Source: Chromera velia (lineage: Eukaryota > Sar > Chromeraceae). Taken from it: a stretch of 23,744 nt of DNA. Below the pieces are notes generated by a model that was given only the letters and a program-made list of their open reading frames with translations, made no database searches and was not told the DNA's origin. Numbering within the stretch: the stretch's first letter is position 1; each line of letters opens with the position of its first letter. Location of the stretch: positions 1 through 23,744 of the forward strand of contig JAHBMJ010002008.1 of assembly GCA_018398765.1 (NCBI GenBank). Direction: 5' to 3'. Positions 1 to 8,478 of the stretch are shown here, in pieces. A program made the translations under genes and the position numbers.

Positions 1-324
1 AGACGGACCTGTCTCGTCAACATCTCGCGAGCCAGGCAGTCTCTGCTCGTCCAAGAGCACCTGCCCTCTACTTCCAGACTCCACCCCCTGAACAACATCC
101 TGACCCATGAACTCGTGGCTGCCCTCCTCATGAAGCCTCGACCCACTGTGTTGGTTGCAGTTCAAGCACCAGGCTGTCCACTCCTCCCCGACCTCCTCCT
201 GCCCCCCACTGCATATTCTCGCCGTCCCCCGACTTCCCCGAGTTGCTGCCCACCGAGAAGCCGCCACTCGGGGACTTTTGCAGACGGAATTATCTCATCC
301 TCATGCACTGTCTGTGATAATTAA
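1..324 (+). CDS. possible 3' end of an unrecognised ORF, cut by the window edge
   Basis: Frame 1 is open from the first base to a TAA at 322-324, giving 107 codons with no required start inside the window. The translation is rich in proline, serine, leucine and cysteine (for example a PPTSPSCCPPRS stretch) and matches no family I know. Just past the stop the DNA becomes AT-rich. That sharp composition change is what one expects at the 3' end of a gene or of a mobile element. The GC-rich bias alone could also keep the frame open by chance, so this is weakly supported. Confidence 0.22.
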   Translation, partial: RRTCLVNISRARQSLLVQEHLPSTSRLHPLNNILTHELVAALLMKPRPTVLVAVQAPGCPLLPDLLLPPTAYSRRPPTSPSCCPPRSRHSGTFADGIISSSCTVCDN

Positions 325-501
325 TAATTAAAATTCTTGAAAAAGTGTGACAAAACTTCTATCGATACAATAAATTGTAATGTCCCTACGGGACATGCCG
401 TGGCCCCCAGGGGTGAGATAGGGTGAGAGCACTGAGAGGTACGTCCATGATCATGGTACATGCATACAACAGGTTCCCCTTCCCATATCAATATATGAAT
501 A
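325..501. other. short non-coding stretch with small palindromes
   Basis: There is no convincing ORF here. Two small dyad symmetries are visible: TGTCCC-TAC-GGGACA near 381-395 and the 12-bp palindrome CCATGATCATGG near 448-459. The stretch is AT-rich at the start and runs into the left end of the inverted-repeat element. Confidence 0.5.
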
Positions 502-518
502 ATAGGGGTGTAAGAACA

Positions 519-634
519 GGGGGGGGGGTGCGTTCGAGCTCTTAGGACTCCAGATCCGACGGGGTCCCCCCCGTTCGAGCTCTAGGGAGATCAGACCCCT
601 GTGAACGGGGACCCCCCCGTTCGGAGAGCTCTAG
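519..634. repeat. left G/C-tract foldback cluster of the MITE-like element
   Basis: The stretch holds a G10 run (519-528), two C7 runs (566-572 and 612-618), two copies of CGTTCGAGCTCT and a related third copy. AACGGGGACCCCCCCGTT near 604-621 is a near-perfect foldback. The modules recur at the right end of the same element, so they belong to its subterminal structure. Confidence 0.65.
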
Positions 635-1195
635 GTGAGAAAAAGTGCTAGGTCATGAAGACAACCTAGATGATAACCTTCATGAAGCCTAAACTATTCT
701 CAACTCTAACTTAAAACATACTTAAACTTCTAAAATTCTAGCTAAAATCTTCTTGTAACATTTTGTAACTTGAATAAAATTAACTTCAGCATCAATTAAA
801 TTCAACTGCGTCATGAGGTGTCATTAATCAGCTTCTAATTTTTTCTAATTTGTTATTAAACAAAGAATGGTAGAGGCAGAAACACTTACGATATAGATAT
901 TAGGTGATCGATGTGCCCTTATGTATCAGGGCAGTCGTTATGCGCCTGCAGAAAGGCAGCCAAAATTCTTGGTGAGCCAGTCAGATCTCAATGGGGTCCG
1001 GGCTTGAGCAGCAGAATCAGCAGTAGTGAGCGGTGTGAGGGCATCACAGTCAGCAGCAGTGTAAAGCAAAAGAAAACAGAACAACCATACAAGAAAGCGA
1101 CTGTTCACAGAAGGTGGGATATGGCGGGGCAGATAAATCATTCAATGACAGACTCGAAAAATTAATTTTGATCGCGCGCACAAACTCCACGCGGT

Positions 1196-1320
1196 CCCCC
1201 CCCCCCTGTTCGATCCGACGGGTCCCCCCCCCCGTTTGCGCTCTGCGGCCCCGTCCGAAGGACGGGGCCCCTCCATCGGGCAGGCTCCTACCTGCCCTGC
1301 CGACGGGGTCCCCCCCCCCC
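1196..1320. repeat. right G/C-tract foldback cluster of the MITE-like element
   Basis: Three long C runs are present (1196-1206, 1224-1233 and 1310-1320). Between them are two strong hairpins: GGCCCCGTCC-GAA-GGACGGGGCC (about 1248-1270) and GGGCAGG-CTCCTA-CCTGCCC (about 1278-1297). On the other strand the C runs are G runs of 10-11, able in principle to form G-quadruplex or intermolecular G-tract structures. Confidence 0.65.
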
Positions 1321-1348
1321 GTCTAAAAGAGATTTTACACCCCTATGT

Positions 1349-1931
1349 TTTTTTATGAAGCTTAAAAAATTTGAAGTTTGCTGCAAACAGTATACCATGA
1401 GCTGGTGGGGCAAAGGTTTTTTTGTGAAGGTTAAAAAATTTGAAGTTTGCTGTAAACAGTATGTCATGAGCCGGTAGGGCAAAAGTTTTTTTGTGAAGGT
1501 TAAAAAATGTGAAGTTTGCTACGAACAGTATGCCATGAGCCGGTGGGGCAAAGGTTTTTTTGTGAAGATTAAAAAATTTGAAGTTTGCTGCAAACAGTAT
1601 GCTATGAGCCGGTGGGGCAAAGGTTTTTTTGTGAAGGTTCAAAAATTTGAAGTTTGCTGCAAACAGTATGCCATGAGCTGGTGGGGCAAAAATTTTTTAT
1701 GAAGCTTAAAAAAATTGAATTAAGTTTGCTGCGAACAGTATATGCCATGAGTTGGTGGGGCAAAATTTTTTTATGAAGCTTAAAAAAATTGAATTAAGTT
1801 TGCTGCGAACAGTATATGCCATGAGTTGGTGGGGCAAAGGTTTTTTTGTGAAGGTTAAAAAATTTGAAGTTTGCTGCAAACAGTATGCCATGAACCGGTG
1901 AGGCAGGGGTTTTTTGTTCAGTCTTAGAAAA
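1349..1931. repeat. minisatellite, about eight units of 69-75 bp plus a partial ninth
   Basis: A GAAG landmark recurs at 1357, 1426, 1495, 1564, 1633, 1701, 1775 and 1850, giving periods of 69, 69, 69, 69, 68, 74 and 75. Each unit runs through a T tract, GAAG, an A tract, GAAGTTTGCTGCAAACAGTA, TGCCATGAGC and GGTGGGGCAAA. The ninth unit is interrupted by the solo LTR and resumes at 2660-2690. Because 69 is a multiple of three, both strands show repetitive open frames. These look like by-products and not genes. Confidence 0.9.
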
Positions 1932-2659
1932 AGTGAAAAGTAGAGTTTCACCTCTCTTGAGATTCCTCCAGTGGAATCCTATGAGCCCTCCCATATCGAT
2001 CCTCTAGCCTGTCTAGAAGACTTCTCAAACTGCTATACTCCTGAATTCCTGGCCTTCTCCTACTAGAGGACAAGAGCAAATACGTTGTCCGAACGTACTT
2101 GTCTAAACCGATACAGATGGATGGAAATAAATATTTGATCAGTCTATTCACTAGACAGAAAGTCTATGAACCCCCACAGTCTACAAAAAGTTCCTGTTGG
2201 TGGCCGCATACAATACTCAGAGCACAAGAGAACCACAGAGATATATAGAGCACAGTACAGTTCCTACACATGAAGCTCTGTCAATCCCTAGGTCAAGTCT
2301 CTCAGTCAGACAGACGGAAATGGCCATGCACGTCTGTCTGACTGTCTGGAAATTAATTTAACCTGAATTAATTCTGAAACCTCGGCCTAATTAAATCTAA
2401 TATGAAGGCCCGGAGCAGACACCACCATGGTGAGTGCCTCAGGTGTATTTTTTATGCCAAAGTGCATGCAGGCCATACCATGGAACTCACAACATGCACA
2501 CCTCTGTCGCAGGCGCCCTACCACCCCATATGGACGGGCCGCCGCATGCGTGCGTCGTTCCTTTTTCTGGCTCGGGGCGAAGGGGCGAATGGAAAGGCCG
2601 GGACCAGAATTCACCTTCCGCGAATTCAACTAAGAACGGGACCATCGTTTACTTTCACA
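1932..2659 (-). mobile_element. solo LTR of the same copia-type family
   Basis: This 728-bp copy is clearly related to the two LTRs of the full element at 3118-19781 but more diverged from both. It begins AGTGAAAAG and ends CTTTCACA on the plus strand. The 5-bp direct repeats GAAAA lie immediately outside (1927-1931 and 2660-2664). No internal retroelement sequence is present, so it is a product of LTR-LTR recombination. It lies within the ninth minisatellite unit, so the array is older than this insertion. Confidence 0.9.
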
Positions 2660-2664
2660 GAAAA

Positions 2665-3112
2665 TATGAAGTTTACTGCAAACAGTATACTTAGTATTAC
2701 ACTAGAGTTGTAAAATGTAGGGCGCTATATAAGTATCCCTTCCTTAAATAACAAATAGGAGATATCCGATACTTCGGCGCGGCTTGACACCTTAGCCCAG
2801 CTGGTTTACATAGGTTTACGAAGCAAAAGGCCGGGTCCGACTATGATATATCCAATGATCCAGAGTTGGTAATCCCTCTCCTCCTCGCCCCTTATCCGAC
2901 CGTATTGGATATTATCGGATAGGAAAATTTTTTATGTGTCCACAAATTGTTTGAGTAATAAAATTAAGTTTATGCAAACAGTATGCCAGAACAAAACCCC
3001 CGATCATCAGTATGCCATAAACTGGTATGGTAGAGATTAATAGAGGTTTTTTTTTTAGGCTTAAAAAATTTGAAGTTTACTGTACGGTGAGAAGGACCGC
3101 CACGTATATGGA
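2665..3112. other. non-coding stretch with decayed minisatellite units
   Basis: The ninth unit continues to about 2690. Further degenerate pieces appear near 2963-2985 (AAGTTTATGCAAACAGTATGCC), 3008-3031 (CAGTATGCCATAAACTGGTATGG) and 3060-3082 (CTTAAAAAATTTGAAGTTTACTG in outline). A TATA-box-like TATATAAG occurs at 2726-2733, with no gene behind it that I can support. The rest is unremarkable AT-rich DNA. Confidence 0.55.
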
Positions 3113-3117
3113 GTAGG

Positions 3118-3873
3118 AGTGAAAAGTAGAGTTTCACCTCTCTTGAGATTCCTCCAGTGGAATCCTATAGGCCCTCCCGTGTCGATCCTCTAGCCTATCC
3201 AGAGGACTCCTCAAACTGCTATACTCCCGAATTCCTGGCCCTCTCCTATTAGAGGACCACAGCGAATACGTCTCCGTGACGTACTCGTCTAGACCGATAC
3301 AGATAATCCGAAATAAATATCTGATCAGTCTCTTCACCAGACAGAAAATCTATGAACTCCCACAGTCTACAGTACGCTCCTGCTGGTGGCCTCGTGCATT
3401 ACTCAGAGTACAAGAGAACTACAGAGAGACATAGGGCACAGTAAAGATCCTACACATGAAGTTCTGTCAATCCCTAGGTCACGTCTCTCATTCAGACAGA
3501 CGGTAACCGCCGTGCACGTCTGTCTGACTGTCTGAAAATTAATTTGGGACCGGAATTAATTCTGAAGCCTCCGATGGCATAACCATACCATCGGCCTATT
3601 TAAATCCTATATGAAGCCTCGGAGCACACACCACCACGGTGAGTGCCTCGGGTATATTTCTAACGCCAAAGTGCATACGGGCCATACCATGGAACTCACA
3701 ACATACACACCTCTGTCGCAGGCGTCCCGCCACCCCATATGGATGGGCCGCTGCGTGCGCGTCGCTCCTTTCTCTAGCTCAGGGCGAAGGGACGAATGGA
3801 AATGCCGGGACCGGAATTCACCCTCCACGAATCCGACCAGGAAGTTTCAACGGGACCGTCGTTTACTTTCACA
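3118..3873 (-). repeat. 3' LTR of the copia-type element
   Basis: The 756-bp repeat begins AGTGAAAAGTAGAG and ends TTTACTTTCACA on the plus strand, so the tips are short inverted repeats (GTGAAA and TTTCAC). It aligns along its whole length to 19033-19781. Near 3492-3594 it carries consecutive hairpins: an 11-bp stem made of TCAGACAGACG and its complement, and CCGATGG with CCATCGG. Confidence 0.94.
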
Positions 3874-3875
3874 CA

Positions 3876-3884
3876 CCCCCTCCC
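3876..3884 (-). other. polypurine tract next to the 3' LTR
   Basis: On the minus strand GGGAGGGGG ends two bases before the start of the 3' LTR. This is the position and composition expected of the plus-strand primer site of an LTR retroelement. Confidence 0.7.
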
Positions 3885-6597
3885 GAGCCCCCGAGGAAAG
3901 ACTATGGAGCACGCAGCACAACACACCCCCCTCTGACGAGGGGGAATCGGGAAGCATGAGAAAAGACCGTTCTTTAATCACCCGGCTCCCCAATTTTTCC
4001 TATTCCTCTTTTCCTATTACATAATCACAAAAGAATTACTCATGTATCGTTGACCTCTTCTCTCCTCATTCCTTTTTCTCATGCTCGCACGCGCCGTCCT
4101 CTCCAGACGTCATTTATTATCCTTTAACAAGTGAGAGCACACCGGGCTCACGCGTGTGCAGGGCATACAGGAGAATGGATACCAGCCAACCTGGCTGGAA
4201 GAACGGGATAAAACGAAACCACACCGGGGAATTTCAAAGCGAAAGGAACAGCACAGAAGAACACAGGCCCCCAGCCCATGCCTACTTATGCTAACGAACG
4301 CATGGGACACACAGCCCATCTGCCTCCAGATGGAGCCCCGCCCCACACACAGAAAACCAAAGACATCTAGCATGCAGGAGCCCGCGCTACCTGCTATGCT
4401 TCCTGCTCCGGACGGACCCTGCTCTGAATGTTCGAAAGAAATAAAAGAAAGAAAGGCAAACAAAACACAAGCATTCCTCATGCAACCAAAATGCAATTCT
4501 TTGGAAACCAAGAGCCTTTGACAGCCTCAGCATGCCCTGCCCCCTGGCAAGGAGACCCATTCTCCCCGAGCAGGTCTGTCAAAAGCAAAATCCTTACCAC
4601 CTTCTCCCCGAATTCTTTCTTTCCTTCTTTCATGCACTCGGGCCCATGGTATGTGTGGATGGCCACCGACCACCACAAAGGAAGGGAAAATGTTCTGCAT
4701 GCCGTGCCCATCCTACTCTACTTCGGATCGGCAATGGGTTAGGCCCCCTAACGCAAACCGGCAGCTCAAGGAAAATACGACTGCGAAAGGTTTCTGCCTC
4801 CATAGACAGGTCGGGAAGGCCTCTCCCTCCCAGCTCCTTTCCGTTTGTGAAAACGAATTGAATAAGGGAAAACCCGAAGACGCCCACACGCGGCTAGCGT
4901 ACACCGTCCATGCATGCCCCTATGACGCGACGAGCTTCCCCGGGCCATGCAGAAATCTAAACAAAGAAGAAAGAGGGAGAGAAACAAATATACAAAACCG
5001 AACTGCACTTCAAGGAAGGTGCCCCCGTGACACCCCCGACCCCTTCACGCATGCCTTGCGGAAACAATTAAAAATCACAGGAGAGCCACCACGCACTCCC
5101 CTGACCTTCTGGAGAAAGGATTTCATAAATACAAACCTACAGAACCGAACACACCCGGGCTTACACTCACCCCTAACCTGACCTCCCAAAGCGGATTACA
5201 GGCTTCAAGCAGGATGAGAGGCCGGCAGAGGAAAGAAACGCCCACAACACACCTGAGCTCTCATTCTCACCCAAAATGCCCCCTACACTTGGATCAGGTC
5301 TCTCTTACATGGCAGTTACACATCCGACCGGGACAGTTCATCGTGAACGCAGGACGCCCTTGCGATCCTGCTAAAGCACTGTGCATAGAGAGAGGAGACA
5401 AAGAGACGAAAAGTATCAGTGTGTGCACAGCGGTTTTTTCCCCTGCCTAGGCTGCCACCTGCCAGATGTGATGCTCCCTATGAGCACCCTCCCCCCTTTC
5501 TATCTTCAATCTCCCGTGGATTCACTCGGGAGTGATGCAAAGCCCTGCAGGGAGTGAGACGAAAGTACAGATCAAAGCGTCGGTCAGGCAGCACGCCAAC
5601 TCCATCACCACAACGGATCGCAGACAGGCAGCCAGATCATGAATGGACGTGAACAAAAATCCTTTACGCTCCCCATGCTAGCTGACAGCATTCTTTCAGG
5701 CTGCCTAACTGTTCTGGCCAGGCCCATTCTGCTCAAAACGGAGGAAGGAAAGCGCACAGGGATCGGACTGTTTGAGTGCTTCGGGCACTCACCTTTGCCG
5801 CGTAAACAGCCCGTCTCTTTTCTGCGGATGGATTTTTTATGCAGACGGGCACCAAACATGGAGTGCAGGACAACGAATGCAAACAGACAGGGTAATGCCT
5901 CCTCATGAACGTTGGATCCACCCGCCCATACACCCCACATAATTGACCGTAGTCTACGATCGTTTGTTCCACCCGAACTGCCCCAAACAAAATTTAATGC
6001 TCGGTTTACATAAATTTTGGGCCCGCCTATTGCTTGGCCTCATACATTGGCCGAGCATTGGATGCTTTGCCCATGACGCAGAGGCACATACGTCAACTAT
6101 GCCAGAGCGCGGAAAACAAACAAACACATACGAACACAAACAAGACGAGACAGAACAGGACAACTACCGAACACGCATGGCTGCGGAGGTGTACGGAAAG
6201 GTACAGTAGAAGAGGACCCGCTCCTCTGGCTTTTTTGCTTTCCTGCCTAACTCTTCTTGCTCTCCTGCCTGGCTGAGCCCACGCCCACCCAGCAGGAGAC
6301 CCCTTGTCTCCTACCCCTCTTTCTTATCACCGCCCCATCTAGTCGCCTATCTGGGAGAACAGATTAACGAGAGAGAGAAACGGATAAAAGGGACAAACAG
6401 TACCTCTGGCCTATCTAGCTCCTTTTATATCCGAACCTAAACCCCAGTCGTCCCCACCCTGAGCAAAACTAAACCCTATACACGCCTATCTGCAAAGGGA
6501 CAACAGAAAGGAAAGAGTAGACGACAGAAACAAGACACAAAATAGAGAAAGAAAAGGCCCCGCAACCCTCCCCTCCAGAAGTTCTACGCCGCTGAAT
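3885..6597 (-). other. long 3' region of the retroelement without recognisable genes
   Basis: About 2.7 kb separate the RNase H region from the polypurine tract. ORFs here are short, overlap on both strands and show no known motif. The longest, 176 codons on the plus strand at 4651-5181, has a low-information composition and no partner. I see no envelope-like signal or membrane pattern that stands up. It may be an extended 3' untranslated region or an unrecognised accessory segment. Confidence 0.55.
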
Positions 6598-7069
6598 TCA
6601 CGCCATCTCCCCACCGGGGAGAGCGCACTTGGTCATCACGTTCGCCACGTTCCTCAATCGTGCAATCCACTGGAGATCTGCCCCAAGGACACGCATCTCC
6701 TGAATGCACCACTCCAAAACATCCTGCATGGTTGCATCGGTCTGGGCCTTGCCAGACCGGAACTGGTTGTGGAGGGGGCCGGAGTCCGTGTAGACAATCA
6801 CACGGACCTTTTTGAGGCCCCACATTGCCTTAACGAGGGCAACGATGCCGAAGAGCTTCTTGAGAAGAAACTCAAAGGCGAGCACCTCCCCAGCGGTGGA
6901 AGACCCGACCTTCCTGCCCGCCCTCTTGGTGGCCCACGCAATCCAGTTCTCCAGGAGGGACCGCCGGTCCCCTCGCAGCTCAATCGAGTGCAGGACCCTG
7001 ATAACATAACCCAACCGTGCAGCGTAAGTCGCGAACTTGAACGCTGCATCGAAGTACGCGTACACGACG
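6598..7069 (-). pseudogene. RNase H region of the copia-type pol (fossil)
   Basis: The minus-strand frame shows the Ty1/copia RNase H pattern: YAYFDAAFK at the start, GSSTAGEVLAFE, then VYTDSGPLHNQ, and LQWIARLRNVANVMTK near the end, where copia elements usually have a W...ADxxTK-like ending. RNase H removes the RNA strand of the RNA:DNA hybrid during reverse transcription. It follows the RT region in transcription order but is separated from it by the 7075-8526 insert. As part of this element it is a fossil. Confidence 0.85.
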
Positions 7070-7279
7070 GGTACAAGCTACGGGGAGGCACTCGGAAATA
7101 TAAATATGATCGTTGAACGACTTTGTAGTAGTAATCTAAGCTCTAAAACATTTAAAATAAACTCCAAACTTATTTTATAAGCAAAAAAAGTTCTAAAAAA
7201 CAAAATAATGACACTTTTAGAGTATTGGTTGAAGGTTTTTACTCGGTTCGAGCTTAAAAACTATACGTTTCCACCTCTA

Positions 7280-7347
7280 GGTTCTTAGGTTCCTAGAACC
7301 TAGGTTTTAGCCTTCTCAGTCTGATCCTCTAAGAACCCCAAAGAACC
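7280..7347. repeat. left cluster of AGAACC/GGTTCT motifs in the insert
   Basis: Exact hexamers occur at 7280 (GGTTCT) and at 7295, 7332 and 7342 (AGAACC). The cluster includes one copy of a 21-bp near-palindrome (7286-7306) beginning TAGGTTCCTAGAACC, repeated exactly at 8311-8331 on the other side of the ORF. Such iterated sites are typical of binding sites for an element-encoded or regulatory protein, but the function is inference. Confidence 0.7.
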
Positions 7348-7415
7348 CGTCCAAAACCAGTTATGAAACATTAAACATGATGAAAATATTCAAAAGTTTG
7401 TCCACTAATCCGACT

Positions 7416-7474
7416 AGAAAACATTGGAAAAGGACTCTGAGAGGTAGAGAGAAAACGTTGGAAAAGGGGGGGGG
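7416..7474 (+). promoter_or_regulatory. direct repeat and G9 run just upstream of the insert ORF
   Basis: AGAAAACATTGGAAAAGG (7416-7433) recurs with one change at 7450-7467, and the second copy runs into nine Gs (7466-7474). The ORF start at 7500 follows 25 bases later. A second G9 run lies downstream at 8274-8282. The position suggests a promoter or 5' leader element, but no standard box is recognised. Confidence 0.35.
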
Positions 7475-7499
7475 CATTGAAGATGATGAGTGAGTGGTG

Positions 7500-8168
7500 A
7501 TGGATGTAGAGATCCCCATTAAGTTGGATAACACACCAGAGGGAGAAGAACTCGAAAGTTTATGGGAGCAGATTCAAAGAGAAGATGCAGCACAAGAACA
7601 GTTCCTTTCTGTCTTTGCACGAGCGGTGATGACACCTGAAGAGAAGCAAGGGGGGGTGACTGGGGTTATCTCTTTTAAAGTACCAAACCGCGGTATGATG
7701 TGGTTGAGTGCGGTTTGTGCTCTCTTGTATCAAGAGAAGTTGTCAAACGATCGGGGGGTGAGAGTGCGTACGAAATCCCACAGTCAGGCATTGATTCGGA
7801 AAGGCGAGTATTCTATCATGGTGGGACAACTCGTGGCGTGCCAGTATGATGAGGGTGAGGGCTTGGAGAGAAAATTGAGTTGGTACGTTTCTAAGGTGGT
7901 GAACATTTTGTCGTGGAATGACAAGAAGAAAGCTTTTGAGCCCTCAGGGTTGCAAGCGATTGCACACATGCGTGCTTTCTCTCTCCTTTGGCAGTTAGGC
8001 CAAAACAGGAAGTCTAAAAAGATTCACGTCGATAACGTCCCACTTTCTTCTATGTTTTTTTACATTCAGCATGCGTATGAAATGAATAAAACCATCTTCA
8101 TGAAAGATGAAGAGCTTGCTTGTCTTGTAAGTCTATTTGAAGAGAAGAAAAAGCGAGTTAACAGCTAA
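7500..8168 (+). CDS. unrecognised 222-residue protein of the nested insert
   Basis: The first ATG of the frame is at 7500 (MDVEIPIKLDN...); the frame is already open from two GTG codons just before it. The stop is TAA at 8166-8168. The product is about 25 kDa, soluble-looking and mixed in charge. It has an acidic N-terminus (EGEELESLWEQIQRED), a central hydrophobic stretch around MMWLSAVCALLYQEKL, a basic segment with KSHSQALIRKGEY, and a lysine-rich tail ending EEKKKRVNS. I see no DDE, tyrosine-recombinase, HUH, GIY-YIG or LAGLIDADG motif. It is the only long frame in the insert, faces opposite to the retroelement, and sits centrally between AGAACC clusters. It could be a small transposition, homing or regulatory protein; a chance ORF is unlikely in AT-rich DNA at this length. 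Confidence 0.6.
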   Translation: MDVEIPIKLDNTPEGEELESLWEQIQREDAAQEQFLSVFARAVMTPEEKQGGVTGVISFKVPNRGMMWLSAVCALLYQEKLSNDRGVRVRTKSHSQALIRKGEYSIMVGQLVACQYDEGEGLERKLSWYVSKVVNILSWNDKKKAFEPSGLQAIAHMRAFSLLWQLGQNRKSKKIHVDNVPLSSMFFYIQHAYEMNKTIFMKDEELACLVSLFEEKKKRVNS

Positions 8169-8280
8169 GTTTTATGATTTTGACGGTCAATTTTGGCATA
8201 TGTAAGCATCTATCTTGTTTGTTTGGATCATTTTAATCATTTAAATTAGCTCTTTAGTCTTTTTGAAGCTTTAGGGGGGG

Positions 8281-8478
8281 GGTTCTTTATGGTTCTTATA
8301 GGTTTTTATCTAGGTTCCTAGAACCTAGGTTCTAGCGGTTTCTCTAGAGAGTAAGAACCAAATGATGGAGACATCACTTTGACGCAACGTAGACTTGATT
8401 TTTCTTTAAAGAACCTTTAAGAATCTGAAAGAACCTTACACTAACGAGTCTAGAAAAGCAAAAAACAGTGTTAGAACC
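8281..8478. repeat. right cluster of AGAACC/GGTTCT motifs in the insert
   Basis: Exact hexamers occur at 8281, 8291 and 8328 (GGTTCT) and at 8320, 8354, 8410, 8430 and 8473 (AGAACC), eight in about 200 bp. The cluster contains the second copy of the 21-bp near-palindrome (8311-8331). I saw none inside the ORF, so the motif is confined to the flanks. Confidence 0.7.

Larger units (their letters stand above)
502..1346. mobile_element. MITE-like non-autonomous DNA transposon with TA target duplication
   Basis: The left end reads ATAGGGGTGTAA (502-513) and the right end reads its exact complement TTACACCCCTAT (1335-1346). If the outer TA on each side is taken as the target duplication, the inverted repeats begin GGGGTGTAA. 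This fits TA-duplicating families such as Tc1/mariner, but no transposase is encoded. The centre (about 640-1180) is AT-rich and non-coding. Both subterminal parts share GC-rich modules: GATCCGACGGG followed by T and a C run occurs at about 554 and 1212, and CGTTCGAGCTCT occurs twice on the left. The family assignment is inference. Confidence 0.6.

Noticed and set aside
1349-1931. Regularly spaced repeats that could suggest a CRISPR array
   Set aside because: Units are 69-75 bp and repeat along their whole length without unique spacers, no cas genes are present, and the context is eukaryotic. It is a minisatellite.
1343-1951. Repetitive ORFs on both strands encoding peptide repeats
   Set aside because: They arise because the 69-bp period is a multiple of three. 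The frame is lost where the period changes to 68, 74 and 75, and no start or regulatory context is seen.
1948-2151. 67-codon minus-strand ORF present in all three LTR copies (also 3134-3337 and 19058-19252)
   Set aside because: Amino-acid differences between the solo LTR and the others (about a quarter) are about what neutral drift gives at the observed DNA divergence, so there is no sign of selection.
2402-2713. Plus-strand ORFs in the right part of the LTRs (also 3611-4024 and 19526-19774)
   Set aside because: They run opposite to the element, their reading frames diverge between copies, and they simply reflect shared LTR sequence.
4651-5181. 176-codon plus-strand ORF in the retroelement 3' region
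   Set aside because: It overlaps several other frames of similar length, has no domain-like pattern and lies opposite to the element. It is probably chance.
3885-6597. Envelope-like gene in the retroelement tail
   Set aside because: No signal peptide, transmembrane and cleavage-site pattern was found in any frame.
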